Positions 1-11,299 of a stretch of 64,000 nt of DNA are shown piece after piece. A program made the position numbers and the translations under genes. Source of the stretch: Prorocentrum cordatum (lineage: Eukaryota > Sar > Dinophyceae > Prorocentrales > Prorocentraceae); assembly GCA_963575745.1 (NCBI GenBank), contig CAUYUJ010017925.1:1-64000 (forward strand), written 5' to 3'. Numbering within the stretch: the stretch's first letter is position 1; each line of letters starts with the position of its first letter. The notes beneath the pieces were generated by a model. It searched no databases. It worked only from the letters and a program-made list of their open reading frames with translations, and was not told where the DNA came from.

Positions 1-500
1 ATGGCTCAAGATAGCGCAAGATCGCTCACGATGGCTCCTAAGATGGTTCCAAGAAGCCAAAGACGGCCCCAAGATAACTCCAAGTGGCCAAACAGCTCCC
101 CAAGGAGGCCCCGAAGAGGCCAAAATCGTCCCAAAACCTAAGGAAAATCAATGATTTTTGCTTTCTCGCCTTTTCGCTTCCGATGGCCATCCGAGGCCTG
201 GAGATGGTTCCAAGATGGCCCAAGAGGGCCCCAAGAGAGCCCCAAAAGAGCCCCAAGACGGCCCCAAGAGCGCCCAAGAGCACTCCAAGAGCGTTCCAAG
301 AGGGGTCCAAGAGGCGATTTTAGGGGCTTCCGAGGGGACGCTAATTAAACCCCCCCTCTTGTTTGATCGACTCCCTCCAAGATGGCACCAAAAGCGCCCC
401 GAAGGCTCCCCAGAGCGCCTCAAGAGGGTCCCAAGAGGCGCCCAAGATGCCCCAAGGCGCCCAAAAAGCCCTCCAAGAGGCCCTCAAAAGACCCCCAAGA
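1..500 (+). repeat. Degenerate CCAAGAGGC(C)CC repeat, copy 1
   Basis: Purine-rich ~9-12 bp units such as CCAAGAGGGCCCC and CCAAGATGGC run from the window edge to about 500. Units vary in length, so every frame is open over long stretches and translations look like PKRAPKRPQ. The same motif recurs near 4905-5225 (reverse), 9560-9740 (reverse), 13430-13900, 15340-15470, 18600-18720, 39355-39700 and 48420-48600. No gene is called. Confidence 0.8.
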
Positions 501-501
501 A

Positions 502-624
502 GCTCCTTCCCCTCCTCCTCCTCCTCCTTCGATTCTTCCTCCTTCTCCGTCCTCCTCCTCCTCCTCCTCCTCCTCCCCCTCCTCCTCCTCCTCCTCCTCC
601 TCCTCCGACGACGACGACGACGAC
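502..624 (+). repeat. (TCC)n then (GAC)n microsatellite
   Basis: A TCC triplet run at 502-606 with a few interruptions passes directly into about six GAC units (606-623). It separates the CCAAGAGGC array from the conserved tail at 640-775. Confidence 0.9.
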
Positions 625-639
625 TCCTCTTCCATCCTC

Positions 640-775
640 CCCCTTTCGGGGTCTGTGACAGCTTCCCCCGCCCTTTGTTATTCTGCATGCTCCCCGACTT
701 CCCTGATCACCTCAACTCCCCTGAGCATCGTTTCTGGATGGGCTGGTGGGGATACGCGAAGCGTCAACAATTTCT
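640..775 (+). repeat. Dispersed repeat tail, copy 1 (second copy 18826-18945)
   Basis: This segment and 18826-18945 share an ordered set of blocks: a GACTGCTCCCC-like start, ATCCCTGACCAAGTCAACTC-like middle, GCATCGTTTCTGGATGG, then TACGCGAAGCGTC. In both places it follows a CCAAGAGGC array and a TCC tract, so the unit seems to be a composite element copied with its simple-repeat head. Confidence 0.75.
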
Positions 776-819
776 ATGTTTCATGCAATTTCCGGAAGAC
801 GTTAAAAATGGATTGGCAT

Positions 820-1690
820 GAGCGCGCCTTGAAAAATTCATTATTATAAATATTGTTTTTTCTTGAAATTGGCGTCGGTTTCGATGATCTCGCAAATTGA
901 ATAATTTATTACATTCTCGGTTGGTTTAATGAATGAATGTTTGAAAAAGCACAAATAAATAACGCTTTTAATAATAATTTATTGGTTTTTCTTCAAACAT
1001 ATTCTCATCGTTACGATTATGGAATATCATGCGTTTTGCAAAATTATGGTCAATTTTTGAAAAATGCTACAATGAGATCTCGATTTTCTTTTTCATTTTA
1101 ATATTTCTTCTTATTTATCTGAGCATTTCTTTTAAATAACGGGAAAAAATAATAGCTACAAACGCTGGTTTACCGCTACTCTGCCGAATTACTATTTTGA
1201 ATGTTATATTTTTAAACGGTGCATAATGTTCATGGGCCGAACCGAGAATACAATACAACAATATCGGAATACCGGTTTCGGAATTCGAATAACGCATCTC
1301 GTATCCAGTCGCATCCAGTTCTGTATCTATGTTTGTTTTTAAGAGCTGCCCGTTTTTTTTTTCCATTCGTCTTGTTTCCATAGGACAGCGGACTAACTGC
1401 AGCATCGGATTTTAATGTTTGTTGCAAATTACCCCGGGCGGCCAATCAATCCGAACTTTCAAATTTGTTGGAGGGTTTGTTTTCCCTCTCCTGGAATGAC
1501 TTGCGATCGACAAGCACGAGATGCAATATTCCTAAAAATGACAATGTAAAATCCATATATGGGCAAACCCGAACGGCCAATTGAGAAGATCCCAAGTGGA
1601 TCACCCAAATGGCCTGAAATTGATTGTGGAACCGATGCTAACGCTGTGACTTAAATAGCTGTTTGCGAGGCCCCCAGAAAAAAAACATCT
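820..1690. other. AT-rich island, no gene recognised
   Basis: About 870 bp of clearly AT-rich sequence inside GC-rich surroundings, with homopolymer A/T runs and no simple repeat. Two overlapping minus-strand open frames (1115-1405 and 1230-1445) have no recognisable motif. It could be a decayed element, an organelle-derived insert or foreign DNA; nothing visible decides between them. Confidence 0.6.
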
Positions 1691-1699
1691 GGCAAAATG

Positions 1700-2814
1700 C
1701 GATCTTATGTTTGTCCAACGCTCCCGCTCACCGCTAATCAGCATACATACTCACACGCCTGACCCCCCGCTCAAGAATTTGTATCAGAGCTGCCAGTGCA
1801 TTCCACGGGTCATGGAGCGAGGACGCAGGACATGAAAACTCATCCATCGCTCGCGCACGCTGCTGACCAGCATGCTCAAATGCCCGTCGACGCCGTGGAA
1901 CGCGGAGGCCCGGCGCACGCCTGGGAGTTTGCCAACGGGGCTTGCTTCCCGCCGGCGCAGATCCCCATGAAACATATAAGGTTAAATTTTCCCGGTGCCC
2001 ATGCCCTATACTGTACGCCTCGTGGGTCGGGGGCAAAAAAATAATGTCCCCTCTTCGCCCTCCCCTGCCCTCCGCTCCCCTCCCTTCCGCCCCGGCCACT
2101 TCCTTCGTCCCCTGTCCCAACCCTCCCCTTTGCGAGGGGGTATCCGTGTCCAACCCGTCGCACGAAGCTTAGATCATTTCGAACGGCAGGTTGCATGAGC
2201 CGAAATTTCAAATTTCTCCTGCGAAGGACACATGTTGCAACCACACACCGCAACCCACCAAGCACCTACTGGCCAGCGTCGATGAAAGTCCCTCCTCAGT
2301 CCACTTGGCTTACACGACTTCGCCGGGCTTCATGTTCACAGCCCAGACTGCAGTCTGTGGCCCATCACGACGTCCACCGAAAGATAAGTCCCTCTCTCGC
2401 GGCACCCGCCACGGTATTCCTCTGTCTTGATGATGATGCCGTGACGGACTCCAGCTGACGTGTCTCCCATCTGTCACAAATCCCGCCATGCCAGCATCAT
2501 CCTCGCGTTTGCTTGCTGTAGTGTCAGGTACAGGGCTCGGTAGATCGCCCTCATGGCCATCCCTCTCTCCAAGGCACGCCTCTTGTGGCAGCTGGTGAGT
2601 CCCACCAGCGTTGGTCCCATTCTCTCCGCATGTTCGAATGCTGCTGGGATGGATGCCCTGGGTGCCTCTTGAGCGTCTCCGCGCCGTCCGCCGTTGCACC
2701 ATCCCTATTGGCCGCGGCGCCGCATGCTGCGCGCACATGACGACCACGTCGATGTACCTCATCCTCCCGTCCCAGCCCAGGGTCTGGCCTGCTGATGTTC
2801 GGGGCTTTCTGGGT
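1700..2814. other. Low-repeat stretch, nothing recognised
   Basis: Mixed-composition sequence without an obvious tandem repeat. The longest open frame (minus strand, reaching 2310) extends into the 2815-3165 minisatellite and is lysine/proline-rich only because of that repeat. No domain, RNA gene or element end is visible. Confidence 0.5.
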
Positions 2815-3165
2815 GTTGTTGGTTTTTGTTTTCGGCGCCTGCTTGGTTTTCGGCGTTGGCTAGGTGTTCGGCGCCTTTTGGTTTTCGGCGCCCCTTTGCT
2901 TTTCGGCGCTCGTTTGGTTTTCGGCTTCTTTGGTTTTCGGCCCCTTTTGGTTGTCGGTGCGCTTTTGCTTTTCGGCGCTCCTTTTGTTTTCGGCGTTGCA
3001 TTGTTTTGGTGCTGATTTGGTTTTCGGGGCATCTTTGGTTTTCGGCGCCGTTTTGGTTTTCGGTGCCCTTTCGGTTTTTGGCGTTTCTATGGTTTTCAGC
3101 CCTCTGGTTTTCGCACGTGCCCCTTAGGTTTTCGCTGGCTCGTTGGTTTTCGGCGCTCTTCTGAT
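2815..3165 (-). repeat. GGTTTTCGGCGCC minisatellite, array 1
   Basis: Irregular 15-30 bp units built on TTGGTTTTCGGCGCC. It is the reverse complement of the larger array at 6230-7435, so one family sits in two orientations about 3 kb apart. Long open frames here (repeated FSAPFGF-like residues) are repeat translations. Confidence 0.85.
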
Positions 3166-3240
3166 CTTCGGCAAGGGGAGAGGGGCTTCCAAACCATCTC
3201 CCCCCTTGGGCAACAAAACATGGTTTCTGGCAGGGAAAAT
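3165..3240 (+). repeat. Single G/C-block unit related to 7455-7850
   Basis: An AGGGGCTTCC block, a C-rich block and an ACAAAACATGG-like spacer resemble one unit of the ~100-bp repeats at 7455-7850. Confidence 0.45.
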
Positions 3241-3406
3241 TACCTAACAGCAAAGACTGATAGGTTTCTAGTAGGGTCAAAAGAAAGCATCATGACTCCC
3301 CAAGAGGGTCTGGGCGGGATCCGGACGGGTGCCCCGGGAATCCGGGGAGGGTGCCCCGGGAATCCAGGGACTCCTTCTTTAGCGAACAGTAACGCACTTC
3401 GTCGTT

Positions 3407-3725
3407 CGAATTCCCAGAATTCCATTCCTGGGCATGATTTTGAATGCCCGGAGCCAACTGTAGGCCACTTCGTGTTCTTTGAGTTCCCAGAGCTCCATTC
3501 CTGGGCATGATTTTGAATGCCCGGAGCCAACTGTAGGCCACTTCGTGGTCTTCGAGTTCCAAGAATTCCATTCCTGGGCATGATTTTGAATGCCCGGAGC
3601 CAACTGTAGGCCACTTCGTGGTCTTCGAGTTCCCAGAACTCCATTCCTGGGCATGATTTTGAATGCCCGGAGACAGCTGTAGGCCACTTCGTGTTCTTCG
3701 AGTTCCCAAACTCCGTTCCCGGGCC
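3407..3725 (+). repeat. 73-bp tandem repeat, about 4.4 copies
   Basis: The anchor CCATTCCTGGGCATG begins at 3422, 3495, 3568 and 3641, an exact 73-bp period. Each unit holds a short palindrome (CCTGGGCAT...ATGCCCGG), the block CCAACTGTAGGCCACTTCGT and a variable CGAGTTCCCAGAA junction. Units are nearly identical, which implies recent amplification. There are no unique spacers, so it is not a CRISPR array. Confidence 0.95.
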
Positions 3726-3735
3726 ACATTTTGAA

Positions 3736-4390
3736 TGCTGAGGCAGGCTGATGCTGAGGCTGAGGCAGGCTGAGGCTAAGGCCGAGGCTGAAGGCAGACT
3801 GAGGCTGAGGCTGAAGCAGGCTGAGGCTGAGGCTGAGGCTAAGGCCGAGGCTGAGGCTGAAGCAGGCTGAGGCTGAGGCAGGCTGAGGCTGAGGCTGAGG
3901 CTGAGGCTGAGGCTGATGCAGGCTGAGGTTGAGGCAGGCTGAGGCTGAGGCCGAGGCTGAAGGCAGACTGAGGCTGAGGCTGAAGCAGGCTGAGGCTGAA
4001 GCTGAGGCTGAGGCAGGCTGAGGCTGAGGCTGAGGCAGGCTGATGCTGAGGCAGGCTGAGGCTGAGGCTGAGGCTGATGCAGGCTGAGGCTGAGGCAGGC
4101 TGAGGCTGAGGCCGAGGCTGAAGGCAGACTGAGGCTGAGGCTGAAGCAGGCTGAGGCTGAGGCTGAGGCAGGCTGAGGCTGAGGCTGAGGCAGGCTGATG
4201 CTGAGGCAGGCTGAGGCTGAGGCTGAGGCTGATGCAGGCTGAGGCTGAGGCAGGCTGAGGCTGAGGCCGAGGCTGAAGGCAGACTGAGGCTGAGGCTGAA
4301 GCAGGCTGAGGCTGAGGCTGAGGCAGGCTGAGGCTGAGGCAGGCTGAGGCTGAGGCTGAGGCAGGCTGAGGCTGAGGCTGTGACTGCGAC
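3736..4390 (+). repeat. GAGGCT/GAGGCAGGCT hexamer array
   Basis: About 650 bp of AGGCTG hexamers with periodic GGCAGGCTGA insertions that create a higher-order period. The minus-strand open frame 3839-4414 is Ser/Ala/Leu/Gln repeat and is not called as a gene. Confidence 0.95.
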
Positions 4391-4554
4391 TGCCGTTGCC
4401 ACTGCGACTGTCATCGCGAATGCGACTACGACTGCGAGAACAGCAGAATTCTACAACTGGATTCTCATCTGAATCTTAAGGGGAATGCTTCCAGATATGC
4501 TCCTACACATCGCTGTTAGGTTGCTTTGCCGGGATAATCCATTTTTTTAAAAGC

Positions 4555-4815
4555 CTCACCCCATTTGGAAAGGGATGGGGAAGGGGGTAGCTTCCAGAGC
4601 GCCGTAAAGAGGGGAAGGGGGGTAGCTTCCGAGGGGCGGAGAAGAAAGGAAGGGGGGGGGCTTTCCGGCAGGGGAGGTTCAAGGGGAAGGGTAGTTCAGC
4701 CCCCCCCCTGGACAGGAAGGGGGGGGTAGCTTCCGGAACGCGAAAAGGAGAGGGGGGGTAGCTTCCGAGGGGCAGAACAAAAAGGAAAGGGGCGGGGTCT
4801 GGCAGGGCAGGTTCA
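4555..4815 (+). repeat. G-rich GGGGGTAGCTTCCG degenerate repeat
   Basis: Units of roughly 35-60 bp with a long G run, GTAGCTTCCG and AGGGGCGGA. The motif recalls the ~100-bp units at 7455-7850. Confidence 0.75.
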
Positions 4816-4904
4816 ATGGGGGTTTGCAACGGGCGCGCTCTCTGAAAGAAAAGAAGAGGAGCGAGGAAAAAGTACGAGGGTGGGGACAAGAAAAAAACAA
4901 TGCG

Positions 4905-5225
4905 TTGAGGCCGTCTTGGAGCTTCTTGGGGGTTTCGGAGGGGCCTCGGGGTCTCTTGGGGGCATGTTAGGATCTCTGAGGGAACTTGAAGGCCTAGGGC
5001 GCTTCAAGGCCGTCTTGGAGGAGCTTTGAAAGGAAAATGCTACAATCTCTGTAAAAGCATATGAAATCAATGCGGGATCTCCTTTTGAAGCATCTTGGAA
5101 ATACTTTGATGGCCCCTTGGGCCGCCTGGAAGGCATAGATGGGCCAACTTGGGGCCATCTTAACAGTCTGGGAGGCGTCTTGAGGCTGTCTTGGAGGTTA
5201 TATAGGCCGTCTTGGAGGCCAGCAT
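4905..5225 (-). repeat. Degenerate GGGGCCTCTTGG repeat (CCAAGAGGC family, reverse)
   Basis: CTTGGAGG, GGCCTCGGGG and CTTGGGGGC units match the window-start repeat in reverse complement. A 247-codon minus-strand open frame runs through it but shows no domain. Confidence 0.65.
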
Positions 5226-5746
5226 CTCTATGTTGAGAAGATATTTCAGGCGAAACGCTTGTTTTGAGCCGACGGGATGGGGATTGCGTGGCAGAATCAT
5301 ATCGTTGTTGAGTTTGTATGCTTGTTGGGAATACCTGCTTAGGCTTGAATGTATGCACATATACGTTGGTGTAGGTTGAACGTACTTGTCGGGAAGACCT
5401 GCCACCTTCCGCAGAACGCCGTGTGCCTCGGCAGATCGCAGTGCTTATCCCAAGCAATTTGAACCACACGTGGTGAACATCTCCAACTGGTGTCATTATG
5501 GGTCGTGCAACATGTTGTTGCGTTTTTGGGGAGCACCAAGCGAACGTACCCCGCATGTCCCGTACACCGCAACATCGGAACGTTCAAGAGTTGTTTTCGG
5601 GAGACACCGGATTCAATAACCCAACACCAGTTATAATAATTGAACACGGGTTTCAGTAAGTACGAACACTTGTTTCAAGCACTACGAACACTGCTTTCAA
5701 TACTTACACCTGAAAAAAAACCCTAACCAATGGATGATTTGAACAT
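5226..5746. other. Low-repeat stretch, nothing recognised
   Basis: Moderate-GC sequence with short open frames on both strands and no family motif. GAACAC(G/T)xxTTTCA occurs three times between 5640 and 5700 (a 25-30 bp spaced direct repeat). Confidence 0.4.
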
Positions 5747-6006
5747 TAATACTATAGATCTTGAGATCGATTGTGAGATCGATAATGAGATCGATAGTAT
5801 AATCGATAGTGAGGACGATTGTAAGGTCGATCGTGAGACCGACGATGAAATCGATCCAATGATATCTGTCGTGAGACCGATCGCGAGATCGCTCATGCGA
5901 TCTCTAGTGAGATCGCTTGTGAGATCGATAATGAGATCGATTGTGAGATCGATGATTAGATCGATAAATAAATGGGTGATGAGATCGATGGTGAGACCGG
6001 TCGATC
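5747..6006 (+). repeat. GATCGATNGTGA minisatellite
   Basis: About 260 bp of ~10-20 bp units containing the palindrome GATCGATC or GATCGAT with GTGAGA spacers. The open frame 5730-6044 (repeated IDxEID then RSLMRSL) is a repeat translation. Confidence 0.9.
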
Positions 6007-6014
6007 AGAACATC

Positions 6015-6120
6015 GACCAAAAACCGGGCAACCCGGGAACCTAGCCGCCCTCCGAAATCGGCCCGGAAACCGGAACCGGGAACCCGGGAACCCAGAACAG
6101 GGAACCTGGGAACCCAGCGT
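6015..6120 (+). repeat. CCGGGAACCC short repeat
   Basis: About ten degenerate 8-10 bp units of CGGGAACC/GGAAACCGG, directly downstream of the GATCGAT array. Confidence 0.7.
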
Positions 6121-6229
6121 GCGACCAAAATCGGCGGGACACTTTCGCCAAATCCTTCAACTTCTGCGAAGACTCCTTCAGTGCAAGCACTGATTGGGGA
6201 ACTACGGAAACTGGTTTCAATAAGTACAA

Positions 6230-7435
6230 GGAGCGCCGAAAACCAAAGAGGCGCCAAAAGCTACAAGGGCGCCGAGAACCAAAGGAGCGCCGAACCGAAA
6301 GGGCGCCGAAAACCAAATAAGTGCCAAGAACAAAGGGCGCGCAGGACACCAAAAGGAAGACGAACACCAACAAAACGCCGAACGCAAAAAAAACGAAAAG
6401 CAAAGATGCCCCGGAAACCAAGAAGGACACAGAAAACCGAAAGGACACGGGACACTCAAGGAACGCCGAAAACCAAGAGGGCGCCGAGAACCAAAGGGGC
6501 GCCGAACACCCAAGGGGCGCCGAAAACCAAGGGAGCGCCGAAAACCGAATGGGCGCCGAAAACCAACGGAGCGCCGAAAACCAAGGGCGCACAGAAAACA
6601 AGAAAGATAACGAAAACCAACAAAGCGCCGAACGCAAACAAAAAGAGCTGAAAGGCAAAGATGCGCCGGAAACCAAAAGGACACCGAAAAACATCGGAAA
6701 CTCAAGGAGCACGGAAAACCAAGAGGGTATGGAAAACCGAAGGGGCGCCGAACACCCAAGGCCGCCGAAACCCAAAATAAACGCCGAAAACCCAAGGAGC
6801 GCCGAAAACCAACGACGCGCCGAAATCCAAAAGGGCACCGAAAAAACCAAACGAACGGGGCGCCGAAATTAACAGAAGCTCTGAAGACGGACAGGGTGCC
6901 GAAAACACTAAAACATCGAAAACCAGTGGGGTGCTGAAAACCGCAGGAACGTCGACCACAGGGGCGCCGAAAACCAAAGGAGCGCCGAAAACCAAGGATG
7001 CGCCGAAAGCCGGAAGAGTGTCGAAAAACCAAAGACGCGTCGATAACCAAAAGGGCGTCGAAAACCAACGGCGCCAAAAACGCAAGGCGCGCAGATGGCC
7101 AAATGGCGCCCAAAACCAGGGGCGCCGAACAACAAAACGGCTCCGAAAACTAAAACGGTTCCGAAAACCAAAGGGGCGCCGAAAACCAAGAGGGCGCCGA
7201 AAACCCAAGGAGCGCTGGAACCCAAGAGGGCGCCGAAAACCAACGATGCGCCGAAAACCATGAAAGAAGCGCGGGACACCAAACATTGGGTCGAAAACCA
7301 AAGGAGCGCCGAGAAACACATGAGCGCCAGAAACTAAAGGAACGCCGAAAACCAAAGGAGCGCCGAAAACCAAGAAAGCGCCAAAGGCCCCAAACGCGCC
7401 TAAAACCAAAGGGGCGCCGAACACCAAAGAGAACA
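6230..7435 (+). repeat. GGCGCCGAAAACCAAAG minisatellite, array 2
   Basis: 1.2 kb of mostly 17-20 bp units GCGCCGAAAACCAAAGG. It is open in several frames on both strands, giving apparent 110-298 residue ORFs (KTKGAPKTK on +, FGAPLVFG on -). Units are variable and no periodic start or stop signal supports a protein. Confidence 0.93.
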
Positions 7436-7454
7436 AGTAGCTAGAAAAGCCAAC

Positions 7455-7850
7455 AGAAAGAGGAGAGGGAGGGGGGGGAAAACTTCGGAAGCCCCCGCCC
7501 TCTATTTAAAAGGGGAACCTGTGCTTACCCCAGGCCCCGACAAGAAGGGCGGGGGGCTTCCAAGCCCCCCCCTTTAATCAGGGACCCCCCAACTACAAAA
7601 TCCAAACAAAATGAGAGGGGGGTGTGGCTTCGGAACTCTCTCCCCCGCTCTTTGAACAGGAGAGCCCGGCAAACAGTTGGGGAAGGGGGGTGTAGGTTCC
7701 AAGCCCCCTCGTTTCGCTAGGCCCCCCCATCAAACAAATGCCTACTAAAGGGGGGACGGGGGTTGTAGCTTTGGAAGCCCCCCCCCCTTTCCACGGGAGG
7801 GCGGGGGTCGCTTGAAGCTGGGGCCCCCCTTTTAGTGAGAAGTGCGCCAT
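7455..7850 (+). repeat. ~85-105 bp repeat with paired G and C blocks
   Basis: About five degenerate units, each with a G6-G8 block, a GTAGCTTCGGAAGCC-like centre, a C6-C9 block and an A-rich spacer. The G and C blocks can pair, so each unit is a potential hairpin. Related single units occur at 3165-3240 and 4555-4815. Confidence 0.7.
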
Positions 7851-9560
7851 GAGCGCGCTCTTTCCTCTCTTTCTCTCCCGCGAGTGTTTCCCTACGGGGT
7901 TCCACAACAGCTGGGGGGAACACGTAATCCAATAGCTCAGCTAGACTTTGTCTCATCGTTTGGCCGCGTGGGTATTTCCACAGGCAAGGGGCCACAATGG
8001 TTCGATGTAGGCGTCTTCGATGATGCTACAGCCCTAGTTGATAAAAACATGGTGCCCGTAAATCTTGGTCCGGATGCAAATCCTGAAACGTGACTGTGTT
8101 TTGGAATTGTCATGGGGTCAGCTTGACAACATCTCTGGGTCATATTGGGGTCATGGCGTGTTCTGGAACTGTTTCGACAACCTGACGCCCGCATGGGGGG
8201 CCATCGCGTGTTTTTTTTGTGTGTGTTTTTTTTTCTCTCCCTTTCTCCACACATATATATATATACATATACACACATGTATATATATATATATAGATAT
8301 TAAGTACTCTTCTTCTTCTTATTGTTATTTAACTATAAACATGATAAAACAAACGGGGCAATCAACATGGACATCCGCGGCCCCTCTGGGAGGCTTTCCT
8401 TGCCCAGGCACCCGAACAATGAGCACGCCAGCCTGGCCAGCAAGCTGAGGCTGAACAGCGACTGGCTCTGGGCACGAACAATGGATCGTCTTTGGCACCG
8501 GGGGGCACGATTTGTCCGTCCCATTGGTGCCGACAGGATGCACCAGCAAACTGTCAGAACGGCGGAGGAGAGGAAGAGGAGGAGGAAGAGGGGAGGAACG
8601 GGGCGAGAGAGTCCAGCCAAACGCCAGGAGCAGCGTTCAAGCCAACCTGCAATAGGCGAGCCATCGCGCGCACCTTGGGATTGGAGCACTGGGCGGTGGC
8701 GCAGGCTTAGATACCGCAGAGGTCATCGCCCGACTGCTCGGCAGTCTGGGCGCCCACAAATCCGCTGCAGCGCAAGCAGAAGCGAGAGAAAAGAAGGAGA
8801 GAGTCAGCCATTGGGAAATCTCGGGGCCACCCGCTGCGTATCTACTTCGCCGTCGTCCAGATTTTGACCATTCTTCCAAATAGCCCGCACGGACCCGCGG
8901 TCCGCTCCCTTGGGCAAGGCTACCCACATGGCCAAGATCCCTCAAGATCTGAGGTCGCTCAGCCTCGTAAAAGACAGGCGGAGTAAGTTTCAGGGGACGC
9001 GGAGTAGGTTTTCTTCTGCTGAAAAAACGAAGCGGAATCAAGTCAACAGGAACGCGGACTCAATTAATCCACGTGAAGAAAATGTAGAGTACATTCCTAG
9101 TAGTAGTTCTGTAACACTAAGAAGAAACGAGGTGGGCGGGAGCCGAAACCTACTCCGCCACAAGCGGGTGCCAGGTTGCAGCATTCTGCGGGGGGAGGGG
9201 GGCCTCGTCGACGGGAGTGGTCACAGCTTGAATAACGGCATTGTGTGTATATATATATATATATATATACGCACCTCTCCGAGGGAGTAGGCTCAGAGCC
9301 GATTAATTGAAGACGGCGTCCGCGATTTTTCTGGCCGTTTCGCTGGGGACATCCTCGACATTCTGAAAATCGGTGGCACCCCTCACGCAGACCGTGACGT
9401 CAGGGTCCACAAAAAACACATGGGAATTTCAACATTGTAACATAAAGCCTTCAAAAGCACATTGTAATTTCAATGATTTTGACTCCGATTCTCAAAGAAT
9501 GGCGATTTCGCCTGAGACATCCTCCCAACATCGAGCCCCGACGTACCTTCTGGTACCCCA
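7851..9560. other. Mostly unique sequence, no gene recognised
   Basis: Contains short TA tracts at 8255-8300 and 9244-9270. The longest open frame (8322-8867, +, 181 codons) is arginine-rich with no domain, start context or splice pattern, and an overlapping minus-strand frame of 118-134 codons is equally open. I do not call either. Confidence 0.45.
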
Positions 9561-9740
9561 GACCCCGCCTCAGAGCCTCTTGGGAGCCTCCTGGAACCTC
9601 CTGGGGCTCGGAGACTCCCGGGGGTCTCCTGGAACCTCCTGGAGCCTCCTGCGGCCTCCTGGAGCTTCTTGGGGCCTCCTGGAGCCTCCTGGGGTCTTCT
9701 GGGGCCTCCTGAGGCCGCCTCGGGCGGCCTGGGGCCTCAG
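9560..9740 (-). repeat. GGGGCCTCCTGGAG degenerate repeat
   Basis: About 12-14 bp units of CTCCTGGAGCCTCCTGGGG. Same general purine/pyrimidine family as the CCAAGAGGC repeats, opposite orientation. Confidence 0.8.
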
Positions 9741-9744
9741 AACT

Positions 9745-9880
9745 ACATGCACACACACAGAAACACAAATCACACCCAACACATCACACGCTAGACAAAC
9801 ATAACACACACAACACCTACAACGCACAGAAAACACGCACAACACAGAGCACACATCACACACACACAACACTCACAATC
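9745..9880 (+). repeat. ACACA-rich low-complexity tract
   Basis: Interrupted CA/ACACA repeats such as CACAACACCTACAACGCACA. Confidence 0.85.
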
Positions 9881-10234
9881 CCATGGCCTCCTGGAGCCTC
9901 TTCCGGTATCCAAGTCGGGCCTCCTGAGGTTCCTGGGGGGCCCTGGTACACACACATCGCAAGGTGTGGCAACCCCACTTGCGCTCGAGTGCGACCTCGA
10001 TCTTAGATTCTTCTGCGTTCACCTCCTGCCTCTTCCCCTTCTCTTAGGCACGCCCTGGCGGCGCCGCCCCAGCTTCCCTTCTCCATCTCTGATCCTGCAG
10101 TCATGGTGTCTTCCTGCTTCAAACGCCCCTTTCAATTTTTCCCTACCTAGGCTCTGCCTAGAAAGATTCTTACTCGCTTGGCTTAAAGGGGCCGGGCAGT
10201 GCAAACCGCCCCGGGCGGTTCCCCCAGTCCCCTG

Positions 10235-10545
10235 GGAGCCAAGCGAAAGCAACAGCAAAAGTAAAAGCAAACGCGCGGTTCCCCCAGTTGCGCTCCCTGG
10301 ATGCCAGGCAAAAGCAAAAGCAAAGGCAGAAGTGAAGGCAAAAGCGCAGGCAAAGCAAAAGCATAGCATAGCATAGCATAGCGCAGCACAGCATAGCGCA
10401 GCACAGCATAGCCTAGCCTAGCCCAGCATAGCATTGCGCAGCATAGCATAGCATAGCATAGCAAAATAAAAAACCAAAGGCAAAGGCAAAATCAAAGGCA
10501 ATATCAAAAACAAAGGCAATGCAAATCAAAAGCAAGAACAATGCC
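10235..10545 (+). repeat. AAAAGC tract, AGCAT pentamer array, AAAGGCAAA tract
   Basis: Three linked simple repeats: AAAAGCAAAAGC-like units to about 10358, a pentameric AGCATAGCAT/AGCGCAGCAC array at about 10359-10462, then AAAGGCAAA units to about 10545. Confidence 0.92.
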
Positions 10546-10549
10546 AAAG

Positions 10550-10785
10550 TGTAGATGTAGATGTAGATGTAGGTGTAGATGTGGATGTAGGTTTAGATGT
10601 AGATGCAGATGTAGATGTAGATATAGGTGTAGATGTACATGTAGATGTGAGTCTCTCTGTTGATGTAGATGTAGATGTATATACAGGTGTAGATGTAGAT
10701 GTAGCTGTAGGTGTAGATGAAGGTCTAGATGTAGATGTAGGTGTCGATGTAGATGTAGGTGTAGATACATACGTAGATGTAAAGA
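10550..10785 (+). repeat. GTAGAT hexamer array
   Basis: About 38 units of GTAGAT with point variants. Frames translate as VDVDVD on + and HLHLHL on -; not a gene. Confidence 0.95.
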
Positions 10786-10901
10786 ACTCCCCAATGCCCT
10801 GCCCTCATTTCCGTGCCTGCTTGCTTTTGCTGCTGTCTCGGCGACTTGCTGCCTGCTTCTGCTGCTGCTTCACTTACGGCGTGGCGTCGGCGGTTCTGGC
10901 G

Positions 10902-11080
<179 letters not shown>

Positions 11081-11299
11081 GCTACCGCTACTGCTACAAC
11101 TACGACGATGAGGAGAAGGAGGAGGACGGCGTTTACCGCTCCTACTAATGTTGCTTTCCTAGAGGCTCCAACTCCTAGGTAGGGTCGCACTGGGATATTT
11201 TTTGTATGAGCCTGGGCACACACGTGCCACTTGTATATATGTATATATACAGATTCATACATACACATACGTATCTATACACACGTGTATACAAGGCTC

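Noticed and set aside
1-12. ATGGCTCAAG at the window start as the end of a spliced leader
   Set aside because: Only about nine bases match, and the surrounding repeat (AGATGGCTCC, CAAGATGGC) generates the same string.
3407-3725. Possible CRISPR array
   Set aside because: The 73-bp units are contiguous and near-identical with no unique spacers, in a eukaryotic context without cas genes.
8322-8867. 181-codon arginine-rich open frame as a gene
   Set aside because: Purine-rich composition explains the Arg/Glu content; no motif, and overlapping open frames occur on the other strand.
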